From NCBI RefSeq assembly GCF_030373225.1, contig NZ_JAUCZG010000002.1, forward strand, positions 1-64,000: a stretch of 64,000 bases of DNA, in the 5' to 3' direction. Shown here piece by piece: positions 7,977 through 16,636 of the stretch; positions within the stretch are counted from its first letter, which is position 1, and each line of letters begins with the position of its first letter. Below the pieces are notes generated by a model, which did not search any database, was not told the DNA's origin, and was given only the letters and a program-made list of their open reading frames with translations. The position numbers were made by a program, and so were the translations under genes. The DNA comes from Hydrogenophaga sp. Its GTDB lineage: Bacteria; Pseudomonadota; Gammaproteobacteria; Burkholderiales; Burkholderiaceae_C.

Positions 7977-9197
7977 TTAGTCAACGGCCGCCAGCAGCGG
8001 CTCGACCGTAACCGGCATGTGCTTCAGCCCGCGCACGGTGTTGTTGAAATGCTGGACTGGCTCGCCGTCAAGACGGAACGAAGCCACTCGGCGCGCCAGC
8101 GCGGTGAGCACGATCTCGCCCTCGAGGCGCGCCATCATCTGGCCCGCGCAGCCGTGGATGCCGGTGCCGAAGGCCATGTGGCCGGTGGCGCGGCGTGTGA
8201 TGTCGAAGCGGTCGGCGTTGGGCCAGCGGCGCGGGTCGCGGTTGGCCGAGGCAATGAATACGACGATCTTCTGGCCGGCTTTCACGATGATGCCGCCGAG
8301 TTCCACGTCCTGCGTGCTGGTGCGGTAGAACGAATGGAAGGTGCTGTCGAAGCGCAGCACCTCCTCGAGCGCTTGGCGGGCCAGCGAAGGGTCTTCGCGC
8401 AGCAGCGCCCATTGTTCGGGGTGGCGCGCGAAGCAGGTGATGGCGTTGCACAGCGTGAACACGGTGGTGTCCAGCCCGGCGGAGAGCAGGGTGCGCACCA
8501 GCATGCCAGCTTCGTCGTGGCCGATCTCGCCCGCGTCGGCGGCGGCGAAGAGCTGTGCACCCAGGCCATCCTTGGTGAGCGCGTCGCGCTGGCACACCTG
8601 GGCGATCCAGTTCACCGCCTCGCCAGAGCTGTCCATGCGAGCCTGGAAGCGCTCGTTGATCGGGCCGAAACCGTTGAACACCATGTCGCCATACGGAAGC
8701 AGGTGCTCGCGCCCCTCGGCGGGCAGGCCCACGGCGTCACCGAAGGCCTTGATGGGGAAGGCTTCGCAGAGGTCTTTGGCGGCGTCGAACGAACCGCGCT
8801 CCACCAGACTGTCGACCATGCGCGCCGCCACGTCTTCGAAGGTGGCGCGCAAGCGGCCGATGGACGCTGGCGACAGCACGCGCGCTACCACCTTGCGCGT
8901 GCGGCTGTGGTGGGGTGGGTCGGCTTCCAGAATGATGCTGGGTTTGCGCCACGGCGTTTCAGTGTGGAAGTTGGCCAGGCCCACGCCAGCGCTGGAGCAA
9001 AACACATCTGGCTGCGACAGGATGCGCTGCACCTCGGCGTGGCGCGCGACCGCAAGCACACCGTAACGCTCCAGCCAGGCCCAGGTGCCAAGCTCGCGCA
9101 ATTGTTCGTAGTGCGGGTAGGGGTTGGCCAGTACCTCGGTGATGTAGGGATCGAAGTCGCTGGTGGGAACGTCGGTGTAGGGGTTGGGGTGGGTCAT
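7977..9197 (-). CDS. Cytochrome P450, CYP199-like 4-substituted benzoate hydroxylase/demethylase
   Basis: A 406-residue cytosolic P450. The start is set at 9197 (MTHPNPY) because GAGGAGC lies about seven bases upstream; a longer frame begins 20 codons earlier without such support. The haem motif FGTGIHGCAG puts the ligand at Cys350, the I-helix is AGLDTT (240-245), and ExxR is at 279-282. From memory it aligns without gaps to CYP199A4 at an offset of eight: R84, S87, R235 and S239 match the carboxylate-binding residues, and F174, F177 and F290 the aromatic wall. CYP199 enzymes attack the para substituent of benzoates, hydroxylating 4-methyl or demethylating 4-methoxy groups. The gene lies between tphA1 and its redox partners. 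Confidence 0.87.
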   Translation of the reverse strand: MTHPNPYTDVPTSDFDPYITEVLANPYPHYEQLRELGTWAWLERYGVLAVARHAEVQRILSQPDVFCSSAGVGLANFHTETPWRKPSIILEADPPHHSRTRKVVARVLSPASIGRLRATFEDVAARMVDSLVERGSFDAAKDLCEAFPIKAFGDAVGLPAEGREHLLPYGDMVFNGFGPINERFQARMDSSGEAVNWIAQVCQRDALTKDGLGAQLFAAADAGEIGHDEAGMLVRTLLSAGLDTTVFTLCNAITCFARHPEQWALLREDPSLARQALEEVLRFDSTFHSFYRTSTQDVELGGIIVKAGQKIVVFIASANRDPRRWPNADRFDITRRATGHMAFGTGIHGCAGQMMARLEGEIVLTALARRVASFRLDGEPVQHFNNTVRGLKHMPVTVEPLLAAVD

Positions 9198-9222
9198 CTG
9201 TGAGCTCCTCTTCGGGTGCGCT

Positions 9223-10257
9223 TCAATCGGCCAGCGCGGGTGTGCGGGGTTGGGCAATCACGAACGAGTCGCAGAAGAACGCGTCGTGCGGTAGACCCCG
9301 TGTGGCAATGAATTCGCTTCGCGCCGCGCTCACCATGGCGGGCGCACCGCATGCATACACCTGGTGGCCGGCGAGGCTGTCGTGGTCTTGCAGCACGGCT
9401 TGGTGCACGAAGCCGGTGCGGCCGGTCCAGCCGGTATCGGGTTCGGAAAGCACGGGCACGAAGCGCAGGCCGGCCTGTCGGGCCCAACCGCGCGCTAGGT
9501 CGAGCAGGTACAGGTCTTTCTCGGTGCGCGCGCCCCAGTACAACGCGATCTCGCGCCGCTGGCCCTGGCGCAGGCCGTCTTCCACCATGGACTTGATCGG
9601 TGCAAAACCGGTGCCACTGGCCAGCATGACGATGGGAGCGTCGCTGTTCTCGCGCAGGTGGAAGTCGCCGTGCGGCAACTCCACCGGAAGTGTGTCGCCG
9701 ACGCTGAGGTCCTGCGCGAGCCTTTGTGAAAACGCACCTCCCCCGAGCAGGCGGATGTGCAGTTCGGCGCCGTCGTTCTGGTGTGGTGGATTGGCCATGG
9801 AGAAACTGCGGCGCTGGCCATCTGGCAGCAGGACCTGCAGGTATTGACCTGCCTTGAATTTAACTTTCTCGCCTGCGGGAAAACGCAGCTTGAGACGTGC
9901 CACGTCGCCGGCCAGAAAGTCAATGCGCATGACCCTGGCGTCGAGCTGGCGGCGCGCGTTCGGATCGGTCTTCTCGATCTGGCGCGGTTCGATCGCGATA
10001 TCGGTGAGTGGCCTGGCCTGACAGAACAGCACCTGCCCTTGCAAGATCTCGTCGGCGGTGAGAGTGTGGTCGCCGGCCGCGCCGGGGCTCACCCGACCCG
10101 AGACCACGCGGCCCTTGCAGCTTGCGCACACGCCCGAGTTGCACGAGAACGGCATCTCGTAGCCCGCGTGTCGTACCGCGTCGAGCACGGTCTGGCCCTC
10201 GGTGCAGGGCACAGCGTTGCCAAGTCCGGCGATATGGATGAGGTATGTGGTGCTCAC
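9223..10257 (-). CDS. tphA1: Terephthalate 1,2-dioxygenase reductase component
   Basis: A 344-residue reductase with an N-terminal plant-type [2Fe-2S] domain (cysteines in CNSGVCASC and a fourth in VLFCQA) followed by an FAD-binding domain (RSFSMANPP) and an NAD-binding domain (ASGTGFAPIKSMVEDG, YACGAPAMV). This order matches TphA1 and other class IB dioxygenase reductases. It passes electrons from NAD(P)H to the TphA2A3 oxygenase. The gene starts seven bases after the tphA3 stop. The gene order A2-A3-A1 is joined here to a P450 gene 25 bases downstream, rather than directly to tphB. Confidence 0.82.
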   Translation of the reverse strand: MSTTYLIHIAGLGNAVPCTEGQTVLDAVRHAGYEMPFSCNSGVCASCKGRVVSGRVSPGAAGDHTLTADEILQGQVLFCQARPLTDIAIEPRQIEKTDPNARRQLDARVMRIDFLAGDVARLKLRFPAGEKVKFKAGQYLQVLLPDGQRRSFSMANPPHQNDGAELHIRLLGGGAFSQRLAQDLSVGDTLPVELPHGDFHLRENSDAPIVMLASGTGFAPIKSMVEDGLRQGQRREIALYWGARTEKDLYLLDLARGWARQAGLRFVPVLSEPDTGWTGRTGFVHQAVLQDHDSLAGHQVYACGAPAMVSAARSEFIATRGLPHDAFFCDSFVIAQPRTPALAD

Positions 10258-10264
10258 GGCGTGC

Positions 10265-10741
10265 TCACAGTGGAATAGCCAGCAGCGTGTCGGTGTTGTG
10301 GCTGTCGCAGACCACGACGCGACTGGCCAGTCGCAGCGTGTCGGTGCCGTCGATCACCAGTTCATCGAGGTAGCGACCGGTGGCGAAGATCATTGTCTCG
10401 CCGCCGCGCATGACGCGCACCACCAGGAAGGGTGTTTCGCTATGCTGGCCGCGCTGCGTTTCGCCGAGCAGCACAGGCAGGCCCACCAGGTGCCGGTAGC
10501 GCTGCTTCTCGTACACGTTTGCCGTGCGCAGCGAGAGCACGCGGTCGTTGAGCATCGCGCGCGAGTCGGCGTAGATGAGGCTGGCTTCCATGCCCTGCGC
10601 GTGGTTATCTGCGGTGGTCACGCGGTACACGCACTGCTCGGTGAAGAGCTGGGTCCAGGCCTCGAGCTCGTCGTTGTCGATGCAGCGCGCGCAATAAGCA
10701 TTGAGCGCCAACGCGCTCGCGGTGTCGATCACCGCGCTCAT
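10265..10741 (-). CDS. tphA3: Terephthalate 1,2-dioxygenase small (beta) subunit
   Basis: A 158-residue SnoaL-like/ring-hydroxylating beta subunit. From memory it tracks TphA3 closely: [50 protein letters not shown], and the C-terminus [15 protein letters not shown]. The beta subunit is structural, packing against the alpha subunit in a hexamer. Its ATG overlaps the tphA2 stop by four bases, so alpha and beta are translationally coupled for equal output. Confidence 0.83.
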   Translation of the reverse strand: MSAVIDTASALALNAYCARCIDNDELEAWTQLFTEQCVYRVTTADNHAQGMEASLIYADSRAMLNDRVLSLRTANVYEKQRYRHLVGLPVLLGETQRGQHSETPFLVVRVMRGGETMIFATGRYLDELVIDGTDTLRLASRVVVCDSHNTDTLLAIPL

Positions 10742-12003
10742 GCACCCGCTCCCATGTGCAGGCGGTAGGCTTTCCAGAAGCCGCGCACGGACGCTTCCGT
10801 GGTGCGGCTGCCTTGCGAGCGCACGCTGTCGCCACCCATCTCGACGATCGCTGCATGGCCACCGGCGCTGGCGATGCCGCGCTGCACGAAGCCACCTACC
10901 GCACCGTCTTCCATCGAGACGAAACCGGCCGGACCGATCAGGTTGGATTGCTTGTGGCGCTTGGTGCGCAGCTCGGGCGTATCGTCCTTGAAACCGAGGT
11001 AGACCCAGTTCAGCGCCGTGGACTCGACGCCTTCGGGCAGTACCTGGCGCACCGCCAAGGTGTTCTGGATCTGCGCCAGCACGAAACCCGGGAACACCGA
11101 GAGTATCTGCAGCGTCACGCCGTCGCCGAATTCGTCCAGGCCTTTCAGCAATGTGGAGTCCTCAAGCTTGAAGTCGTCCTTCTCCGAGCGCAGTTCCTCG
11201 GCCTGGTAGTCCTCGCTCATTTCGGCCGCCGGATCGATAGCCGAGAAGCTGATGTGGTTGCCGCCGTCTTCGCTGACCACCACGCCGCCCTTCTGCGAAA
11301 GGCGGTTGAGGCGGAAGGTGGTGAAGAACACGTGCAGCAGGCTGGCGTGGTAGGTGTCGCGCACGTTCTCCACGTAGAGCTTCCAGTTGTTGGGCAGCGT
11401 CTGCTTGAAGCGGCCCAGGATCTGCACCGGTTTATGCAGCACTCGCGAGATGCCGCGCGCGATTTCGGGTCCGAGGTAGTCCTCGAGGTCGGGCACATCG
11501 TCGCTCAGGCTGCCGAAAACCAGGCCGCAGAACACGCTGGTGCGCAGCTTGCGCGGGCCGTGGCTCTTCATGCAGAAGGCCGGGTCCATGCCGCCTTCGC
11601 CGTTCACGCCGTTCTGGAACGCGATTCCCTTGAGGTTGCCCTGGCGGTCGTAACGCCACGCGTGGTACACGCACTGGAAGTCGCGCGCGGTGCCCCCGTC
11701 GTCGAGCACGATCAGCGCGCCGCGGTGCGAACAGCGATTCTCGAACGCGTAAACCTCACCGTCGCTGTCGCGAGCCACCACCACCGGCATGCGGCCGAGG
11801 AAGGTGGTGCGGTAGTCGCCGGGTTCAGGCAGTTCGGCTTCAAGGCAGAGGTAGTTCCAAGTCGCGCCTTCGAATACGCGCTGCTGCTCGGCTTCGAGCA
11901 CTGCCGGCTCCTGGTATAGATGGTATGGGATGCGGGTGAATTTCCCAGTTGGCCAAAAATTCAGCAGGGTAGTGGTGGCGGAGGCTGTTGCGGAGGCGCT
12001 CAT
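10738..12003 (-). CDS. tphA2: Terephthalate 1,2-dioxygenase large (alpha) subunit, Rieske oxygenase
   Basis: A 421-residue Rieske non-haem iron oxygenase. The Rieske site is C-x-H-x17-C-x2-H (CSHRGAL, then CVYHAW), and the mononuclear iron site is in DTYHASLLH. Long stretches match remembered Comamonas TphA2, such as [32 protein letters not shown] read in pieces, [12 protein letters not shown], and [20 protein letters not shown]. It dihydroxylates terephthalate at C1/C2 to the cis-dihydrodiol that TphB rearomatises. It is the first gene of the operon, behind a promoter and an operator that lie about 28-95 bases upstream. It could act on a related para-carboxylated substrate, but the pairing with tphB argues for terephthalate. 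Confidence 0.85.
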   Translation of the reverse strand: MSASATASATTTLLNFWPTGKFTRIPYHLYQEPAVLEAEQQRVFEGATWNYLCLEAELPEPGDYRTTFLGRMPVVVARDSDGEVYAFENRCSHRGALIVLDDGGTARDFQCVYHAWRYDRQGNLKGIAFQNGVNGEGGMDPAFCMKSHGPRKLRTSVFCGLVFGSLSDDVPDLEDYLGPEIARGISRVLHKPVQILGRFKQTLPNNWKLYVENVRDTYHASLLHVFFTTFRLNRLSQKGGVVVSEDGGNHISFSAIDPAAEMSEDYQAEELRSEKDDFKLEDSTLLKGLDEFGDGVTLQILSVFPGFVLAQIQNTLAVRQVLPEGVESTALNWVYLGFKDDTPELRTKRHKQSNLIGPAGFVSMEDGAVGGFVQRGIASAGGHAAIVEMGGDSVRSQGSRTTEASVRGFWKAYRLHMGAGA

Positions 12004-12030
12004 ATCTGGGTACCTGATGGGTCTTTGAGA

Positions 12031-12045
12031 ATTCGCATATCGAAC
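12031..12045. promoter_or_regulatory. Candidate IclR operator O1
   Basis: ATTCGCATATCGAAC matches the second copy at 12114-12128 at 13 of 15 positions and is an imperfect inverted repeat. It lies just downstream of the predicted tphA2 start of transcription and just upstream of the regulator gene's predicted -35. Confidence 0.6.
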
Positions 12046-12047
12046 TT

Positions 12048-12076
12048 TTGACCGTTTAGTGAACCACTACTGTATT
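12048..12076 (+). promoter_or_regulatory. Candidate promoter of the IclR gene
   Basis: TTGACC (12048-12053) is followed after 17 bases by TGTATT (12071-12076). It faces and overlaps the tphA2 promoter on the other strand, so the two cannot easily be occupied at the same time. Confidence 0.5.
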
Positions 12077-12097
12077 TTTCGGATTGATGAGGGTCAA
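12069..12097 (-). promoter_or_regulatory. Candidate promoter of the tph operon
   Basis: On the minus strand TTGACC (12097-12092) is followed after 17 bases by TACAGT (12074-12069), predicting transcription from about 12062. Operator O2 is centred near -59 from this point, a typical place for activation by an IclR-type protein. Confidence 0.6.
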
Positions 12098-12113
12098 CAA
12101 AATCGGGCAAAAT

Positions 12114-12128
12114 GTTCGAATATCGAAC
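12114..12128. promoter_or_regulatory. Candidate IclR operator O2
   Basis: GTTCGA and TCGAAC form a perfect inverted repeat around ATA. It lies 15-27 bases before the regulator start codons, so binding here could activate the tph operon and repress the regulator gene. Confidence 0.65.
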
Positions 12129-12142
12129 TTATTCAACTTTGA

Positions 12143-12928
12143 ATGAGGCCACAAATGGATGACGATGTGCGTGCCGTGGTGGACAAGGAATACGTAATGG
12201 GGCTGGAGAAAGGCCTGCTGCTTATCGAGGCGTTCGGCGTCAGCAATTCGCCGCTGACCTTGACCGAAGCGGCAGACATCACAGGACACAGCAAAGCCTC
12301 GACCCGCCGCGCCCTGCTCACCCTCGTCAAGCTGGGGTATGCACGCGCTTCGGGCCGACATTTTTCGCTTGAGCCTCGTACGTTGCGGCTGGTACACGCG
12401 TACGTGAATTCCACGCCGCTGACAAAGGTCGCGCAGCCGATCCTGGAAATCACCAGTGAGCGCACGCGCGAGTCCGCATCTCTCGCGGTGCTTGACTCGC
12501 ACTTTGTCGTTTTCGTGGCGCGCTCAACTCAGCGACGCAGCTTGTCCTTCGGACTCGGCATCGGGGCGCGATTGCCCGCGTACTGTTCGGCCACCGGTCG
12601 CGTACTTCTCGCGGGGATGCCGGATGAGGAGGTCGAATTCCGCCTGCAGCGTATGAGCCGACAAGCAATTACGCCAAAAACCAAGACCGACGTGTCTGCA
12701 CTGATGAACGAGGTGCAGGCGGCGCGAGAGTGCGGCTACTCGATAAGCGACGAAGAACTGGAGATCGGACTGCGCTCAATTGCCGTACCGGTGCGCAATC
12801 GTAAGGGCGAGCTATTGGGAGCAATGAGCCTGTCGGTAGCTACTTCACGCATGTCTCGCGACGATGTCGTGAACAAATTGATGCCAGAGCTTGAAGTGGC
12901 ACGCAGGACGTTTGCACTGCAGCTGTAG
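12143..12928 (+). CDS. IclR-family transcriptional regulator of the tph cluster
   Basis: A 261-residue regulator with an N-terminal winged helix (ADITGHSKASTRRALLTLVKLGYA, shown in part) and a C-terminal IclR effector domain (LGIGARLPAYCSATGRVLLAGM, in part; SIAVPVRNRKGELLGAMSLS). It resembles the PcaR/PobR/TphR branch that responds to aromatic acids. Start may be ATG at 12143 or, better placed behind GAGG, ATG at 12155. It is divergent from tphA2 with a 139-base gap holding two copies of a palindrome and two overlapping promoters. The effector is probably terephthalate or p-toluate (inference). Confidence 0.85.
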   Translation: MRPQMDDDVRAVVDKEYVMGLEKGLLLIEAFGVSNSPLTLTEAADITGHSKASTRRALLTLVKLGYARASGRHFSLEPRTLRLVHAYVNSTPLTKVAQPILEITSERTRESASLAVLDSHFVVFVARSTQRRSLSFGLGIGARLPAYCSATGRVLLAGMPDEEVEFRLQRMSRQAITPKTKTDVSALMNEVQAARECGYSISDEELEIGLRSIAVPVRNRKGELLGAMSLSVATSRMSRDDVVNKLMPELEVARRTFALQL

Positions 12929-13160
12929 CAACAGGCAGCTACCTGCGGCCTGCCACGCTAGATGACTGCAGCTCCACGATACCGGTTATCGATGCTGATG
13001 CGATACGCAGTAAGTGGATAACAGCGTCGTGCCAGGCACCGTGAACTTGCCTCCCGGCCGCGACCGACGGCAGTCGCTGCACAACAGTTTTTGACACCGA
13101 GTTGGCAGCCGGCCGCAGTGGGCCCAAAGCAGCCGGCCAGCGGCCTGCCCAAGCCGACCT

Positions 13161-13541
13161 TCAGTACACCCCGTCCACCGCGTGCTCCTCCCACGTGATG
13201 CGCCGCACCTGCGCCGCCAGTTCGCCCGGCAAGTCGGCCGGCAGCGCGTCGTCGAACCAGACCGCCACCATCGACGAGCAGTCTGCATCCGGCTTGAGCG
13301 GCACGTAGCTGTGCAGCTGCATGAAGTAGGTGAACGCTGGCAGGGGCCCTGGCGGCGGCTCGTGCAGCAACAGACCTGTTTGCCCATAGCCACTGCTCAC
13401 CTCGTCGGGGATGCGCTGCAGCACCTCGGCCCGAATGGTCTCGGCGCTGCCTTCCAAAATCCAGAGGGTGCTGGTGCGGATGTCCAGCCGCTCGAGGAAA
13501 ACCTCGCGCCCACAGCCGGTGGTGAACTGCGCTTCAGCCAT
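13161..13541 (-). CDS. Hypothetical protein (third gene of a small operon)
   Basis: A 126-residue soluble protein without signal peptide or membrane segment. I do not recognise the family. It contains a short proline-rich stretch (HEPPPGPLPAF) and an acidic C-terminal half. It overlaps the preceding gene by eight bases and so forms an operon with the two small genes upstream. The 232 bases between it and the IclR gene hold only a pair of GCAGCCGGCC direct repeats and no gene I can support. Confidence 0.6.
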   Translation of the reverse strand: MAEAQFTTGCGREVFLERLDIRTSTLWILEGSAETIRAEVLQRIPDEVSSGYGQTGLLLHEPPPGPLPAFTYFMQLHSYVPLKPDADCSSMVAVWFDDALPADLPGELAAQVRRITWEEHAVDGVY

Positions 13542-13788
13542 GGCGGGGCGCGCTCAGCATTATTTCCATGGCCGCGCGTAGCGCCACTTGTTCGAGCGCT
13601 TCCTCGGCCGACCAGCCCTCGGGCATGGCGCCGACCTCCACGCCGGCCAGGGCAGCCTCCAGAACGTCCTCAACCTGTTCACGCAGGCCAGTGATCACGC
13701 CCAAGTCCACCGGCAGACCAGCGGCCACGCGGTGGCTCACCAGGACGTCCAGAGCCATCAGTGTGGGGCGTTGGGTGTGGTGGTTCAT
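13534..13788 (-). CDS. Hypothetical small acidic protein
   Basis: An 84-residue protein, mostly helical by composition (VITGLREQVEDVLEAALAGVEVG in part; AEEALEQVALRAAMEIML), of unknown function. It overlaps its upstream neighbour by four bases (ATGA) and its downstream neighbour by eight, so the three are co-translated. The helical acidic character would suit a binding partner or antitoxin-like role, but nothing specific supports that. Confidence 0.6.
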   Translation of the reverse strand: MNHHTQRPTLMALDVLVSHRVAAGLPVDLGVITGLREQVEDVLEAALAGVEVGAMPEGWSAEEALEQVALRAAMEIMLSAPRHG

Positions 13789-14111
13789 GAGCTGAGCGCC
13801 ACCAGCCAGTCGTGCGGGTGCACGGGCATCTTGGCCAGCGCCTTGGCCTCAGCGTCGGTCAGCCCGTCGCAGGGCAGCAGGTGGCGCTCGCGCGCCCAGG
13901 CGGCCGTTATGCGGTACCAGGCCTGGCGGCCACCACCCATCGAGATGCGAGGGAACGGCGCACCCCCAACGCGGCGGATCAGGTAGGGGTGGACATCGGT
14001 GTGACCGGGTAGCACGTAGGTGGGGTTCACGCCAGCGATGACGACCTTCAAGCCGTCGTTGAGGGGGAAAGGGCTGATGGCAATGCACACATCGCCGAGC
14101 TTGAACTTCAT
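13785..14111 (-). CDS. Hypothetical protein (first gene of a small operon)
   Basis: A 108-residue protein. The start at 14111 (MKFKLGDVCIAI) is chosen because CCAGGAGT lies six bases upstream; a longer frame to 14156 lacks a site. The N-terminal part (GDVCIAI, LKVVIAGVNPTYV, HPYLIRR) looks like a small beta-barrel fold such as those found in short phage or island proteins, but I do not recognise the family. It leads a three-gene operon with four- and eight-base overlaps. Confidence 0.6.
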   Translation of the reverse strand: MKFKLGDVCIAISPFPLNDGLKVVIAGVNPTYVLPGHTDVHPYLIRRVGGAPFPRISMGGGRQAWYRITAAWARERHLLPCDGLTDAEAKALAKMPVHPHDWLVALSS

Positions 14112-14215
14112 GAAGAACTCCTGGTTTAGCTGTCTGGCAAAACGCCGGGCCAGCAAGCAGACAACTCACCCAGTCCTTGTGGTGGACCAGCCCATCGGGC
14201 ATCAGAAACAACAAT

Positions 14216-14234
14216 GCCCGTCACGAGGACGGGC
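14216..14234. other. Perfect GC-rich hairpin in the leader of the three-gene operon
   Basis: GCCCGTC and GACGGGC pair perfectly around ACGAG. It lies about 105 bases upstream of the 14111 start, and in the minus-strand direction it is followed by ATTGTTGTTTC, a weak T-rich run. It could be a weak terminator or leader structure. The 379 bases from 14112 to 14490 otherwise contain only the palindrome at 14343 and no gene I can support. Confidence 0.4.
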
Positions 14235-14342
14235 TGCCGGGTTCCGCTTTGTTGCCCCGGGGGGCCTCATCGTGTGGACCACCTTGCCCGGATCGGCAGG
14301 TTGGTGGAGCCCGGCGGCTCGCTCTTGATGCATAACGACATT

Positions 14343-14357
14343 TTAGCGGCTCGCTAA
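14343..14357. promoter_or_regulatory. Operator-like palindrome
   Basis: TTAGCG and CGCTAA form a perfect inverted repeat around GCT, between the divergently read small operon and the zinc-finger-like gene. The core GCGGCTCGCT also occurs at about 14320-14329. The binding protein is unknown. Confidence 0.4.
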
Positions 14358-14490
14358 GCAGACGGTTTATGCTGTGCGCCATCTAGACACTTTGTTGCCG
14401 TGACATCTGGCGGTGCTTTCAAAAGAGTAGCTGCATGCAAATGAATTTTCTCTGGTCGCGCATACCGAAGACGGGAGCAGTTGCAACGTG

Positions 14491-14943
14491 ATGACAGCGT
14501 GCGTTGACTGCGGAGTTGATATTGAACAGCCCGGGGTATTTCAATGTCTCCCATGCCTGGTCCGAAGAGCAAAAGGTTTGATGGGCGGTGCTGCCGCAAG
14601 CCCAGCCCCGAGAGCAATCAACTCCAAAGTGGTTGCCCCCAAGGTGCAGCCACCCAACAAGGTCGTTCTGAAGGCATCGTCAAAAAAGGCGAAAAAGAAA
14701 GCCGCCGCTGCTCGAACCTACGTGGTACCGAGGAAAGAAGTAAATAGAGGGACGGCTAGACCAATAAGTGTTGTCGAATGCATATTCTGTGGGGAGCACT
14801 ACAACAGCTTGCACATGCAGCAACACTTGATGGCGGCTCATCGTGAAGCGGTGCGTCAACTGGAGGAGTCCAAGAAACCGCCGAAGAGCGTCTGGGTCAG
14901 CATCGTTAGTGGCGGTCTACCTGGGCTTGGCAAACGTAGATAG
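14491..14943 (+). CDS. Hypothetical protein with a four-cysteine knuckle and a C2H2-like finger
   Basis: A 150-residue basic protein. The N-terminus has C-x2-C-x11-C-x2-C (CVDC to CLPC), a zinc-ribbon pattern. The middle (about 35-90) is a lysine/alanine-rich low-complexity linker (KASSKKAKKKAAAA). The C-terminal third has C-x2-C-x11-H-x4-H (CIFC to HLMAAH), the spacing of a C2H2 zinc finger, which is uncommon in bacteria. Together these suggest a nucleic-acid-binding protein. A GTG three bases upstream could also serve as start. It stands alone between two minus-strand groups, with composition less GC-rich than the core. Confidence 0.6.
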   Translation: MTACVDCGVDIEQPGVFQCLPCLVRRAKGLMGGAAASPAPRAINSKVVAPKVQPPNKVVLKASSKKAKKKAAAARTYVVPRKEVNRGTARPISVVECIFCGEHYNSLHMQQHLMAAHREAVRQLEESKKPPKSVWVSIVSGGLPGLGKRR

Positions 14944-15068
14944 GTGTGGGACACCGGCAAGACAAAGCCCTTGGTGTTTCAAGTCTGTCGGGCGAGCCAA
15001 CATGCTGGCGCTCGCAGGCAACGCAAAGATGGCGCAGTCGCTACGACGCCCCTTACGCCTTTGTGAGT

Positions 15069-16314
<1,246 letters not shown>

Positions 16315-16441
16315 GCAACGAATAATAGGGGGATGCGATTCCGTCGCAGCCGCGCAACGTGCGCGGTGGCCGCATATGCACGCAGATTGGGCCCAGAAAC
16401 TGGACGGAGTCCCAAGCGGAGTGCAGAAAACTCGCGACAAG

Positions 16442-16473
16442 AAAAAAGGACCTACGATTTCTCGTAAGTCCTT
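16442..16473 (-). terminator. Terminator of tRNA-Val
   Basis: On the minus strand AAGGACTTACGA and TCGTAGGTCCTT pair (one G-T wobble) around GAAA and are followed by a T run. It begins about 20 bases after the tRNA 3' end. Confidence 0.85.
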
Positions 16474-16492
16474 GTTTCTACAGCTTATTTGC

Positions 16493-16567
16493 TGGTGGGC
16501 GGTGCAGGGTTCGAACCTGCGACCCCTGCCGTGTGAAGGCAGTGCTCTACCACTGAGCTAACCGCCC
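16493..16567 (-). tRNA. tRNA-Val (anticodon CAC)
   Basis: A 75-base cloverleaf including an encoded CCA. The acceptor arm GGGCGGT pairs with ACCGCCC, the anticodon stem CTGCC/GGCAG encloses loop TTCACAC with anticodon CAC, and the T arm is GCAGG TTCGAAC CCTGC. It reads valine GTG codons. It lies between dnaQ and the frameshifted mrr, at the edge of the accessory stretch. Confidence 0.95.
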
Positions 16568-16612
16568 GAAAAATCGGATCCTGTCGTCTGATCGATCTGT
16601 CGGAAGCCTCAG

Positions 16613-16618
16613 ATTATA
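16613..16618 (-). promoter_or_regulatory. -10 element of tRNA-Val
   Basis: A perfect TATAAT on the minus strand, predicting transcription from about 16606, some 39 bases before the mature tRNA. The -35 is weak (CTGAAG at 17-base spacing). Confidence 0.6.
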
Positions 16619-16636
16619 GCCAGGTTTTCCGCTGCT

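Noticed and set aside
16493..16567. tRNA-Val as a proven island attachment site
   Set aside because: I see no integrase and no second copy of the tRNA 3' end in the window, so only a possibility is stated.
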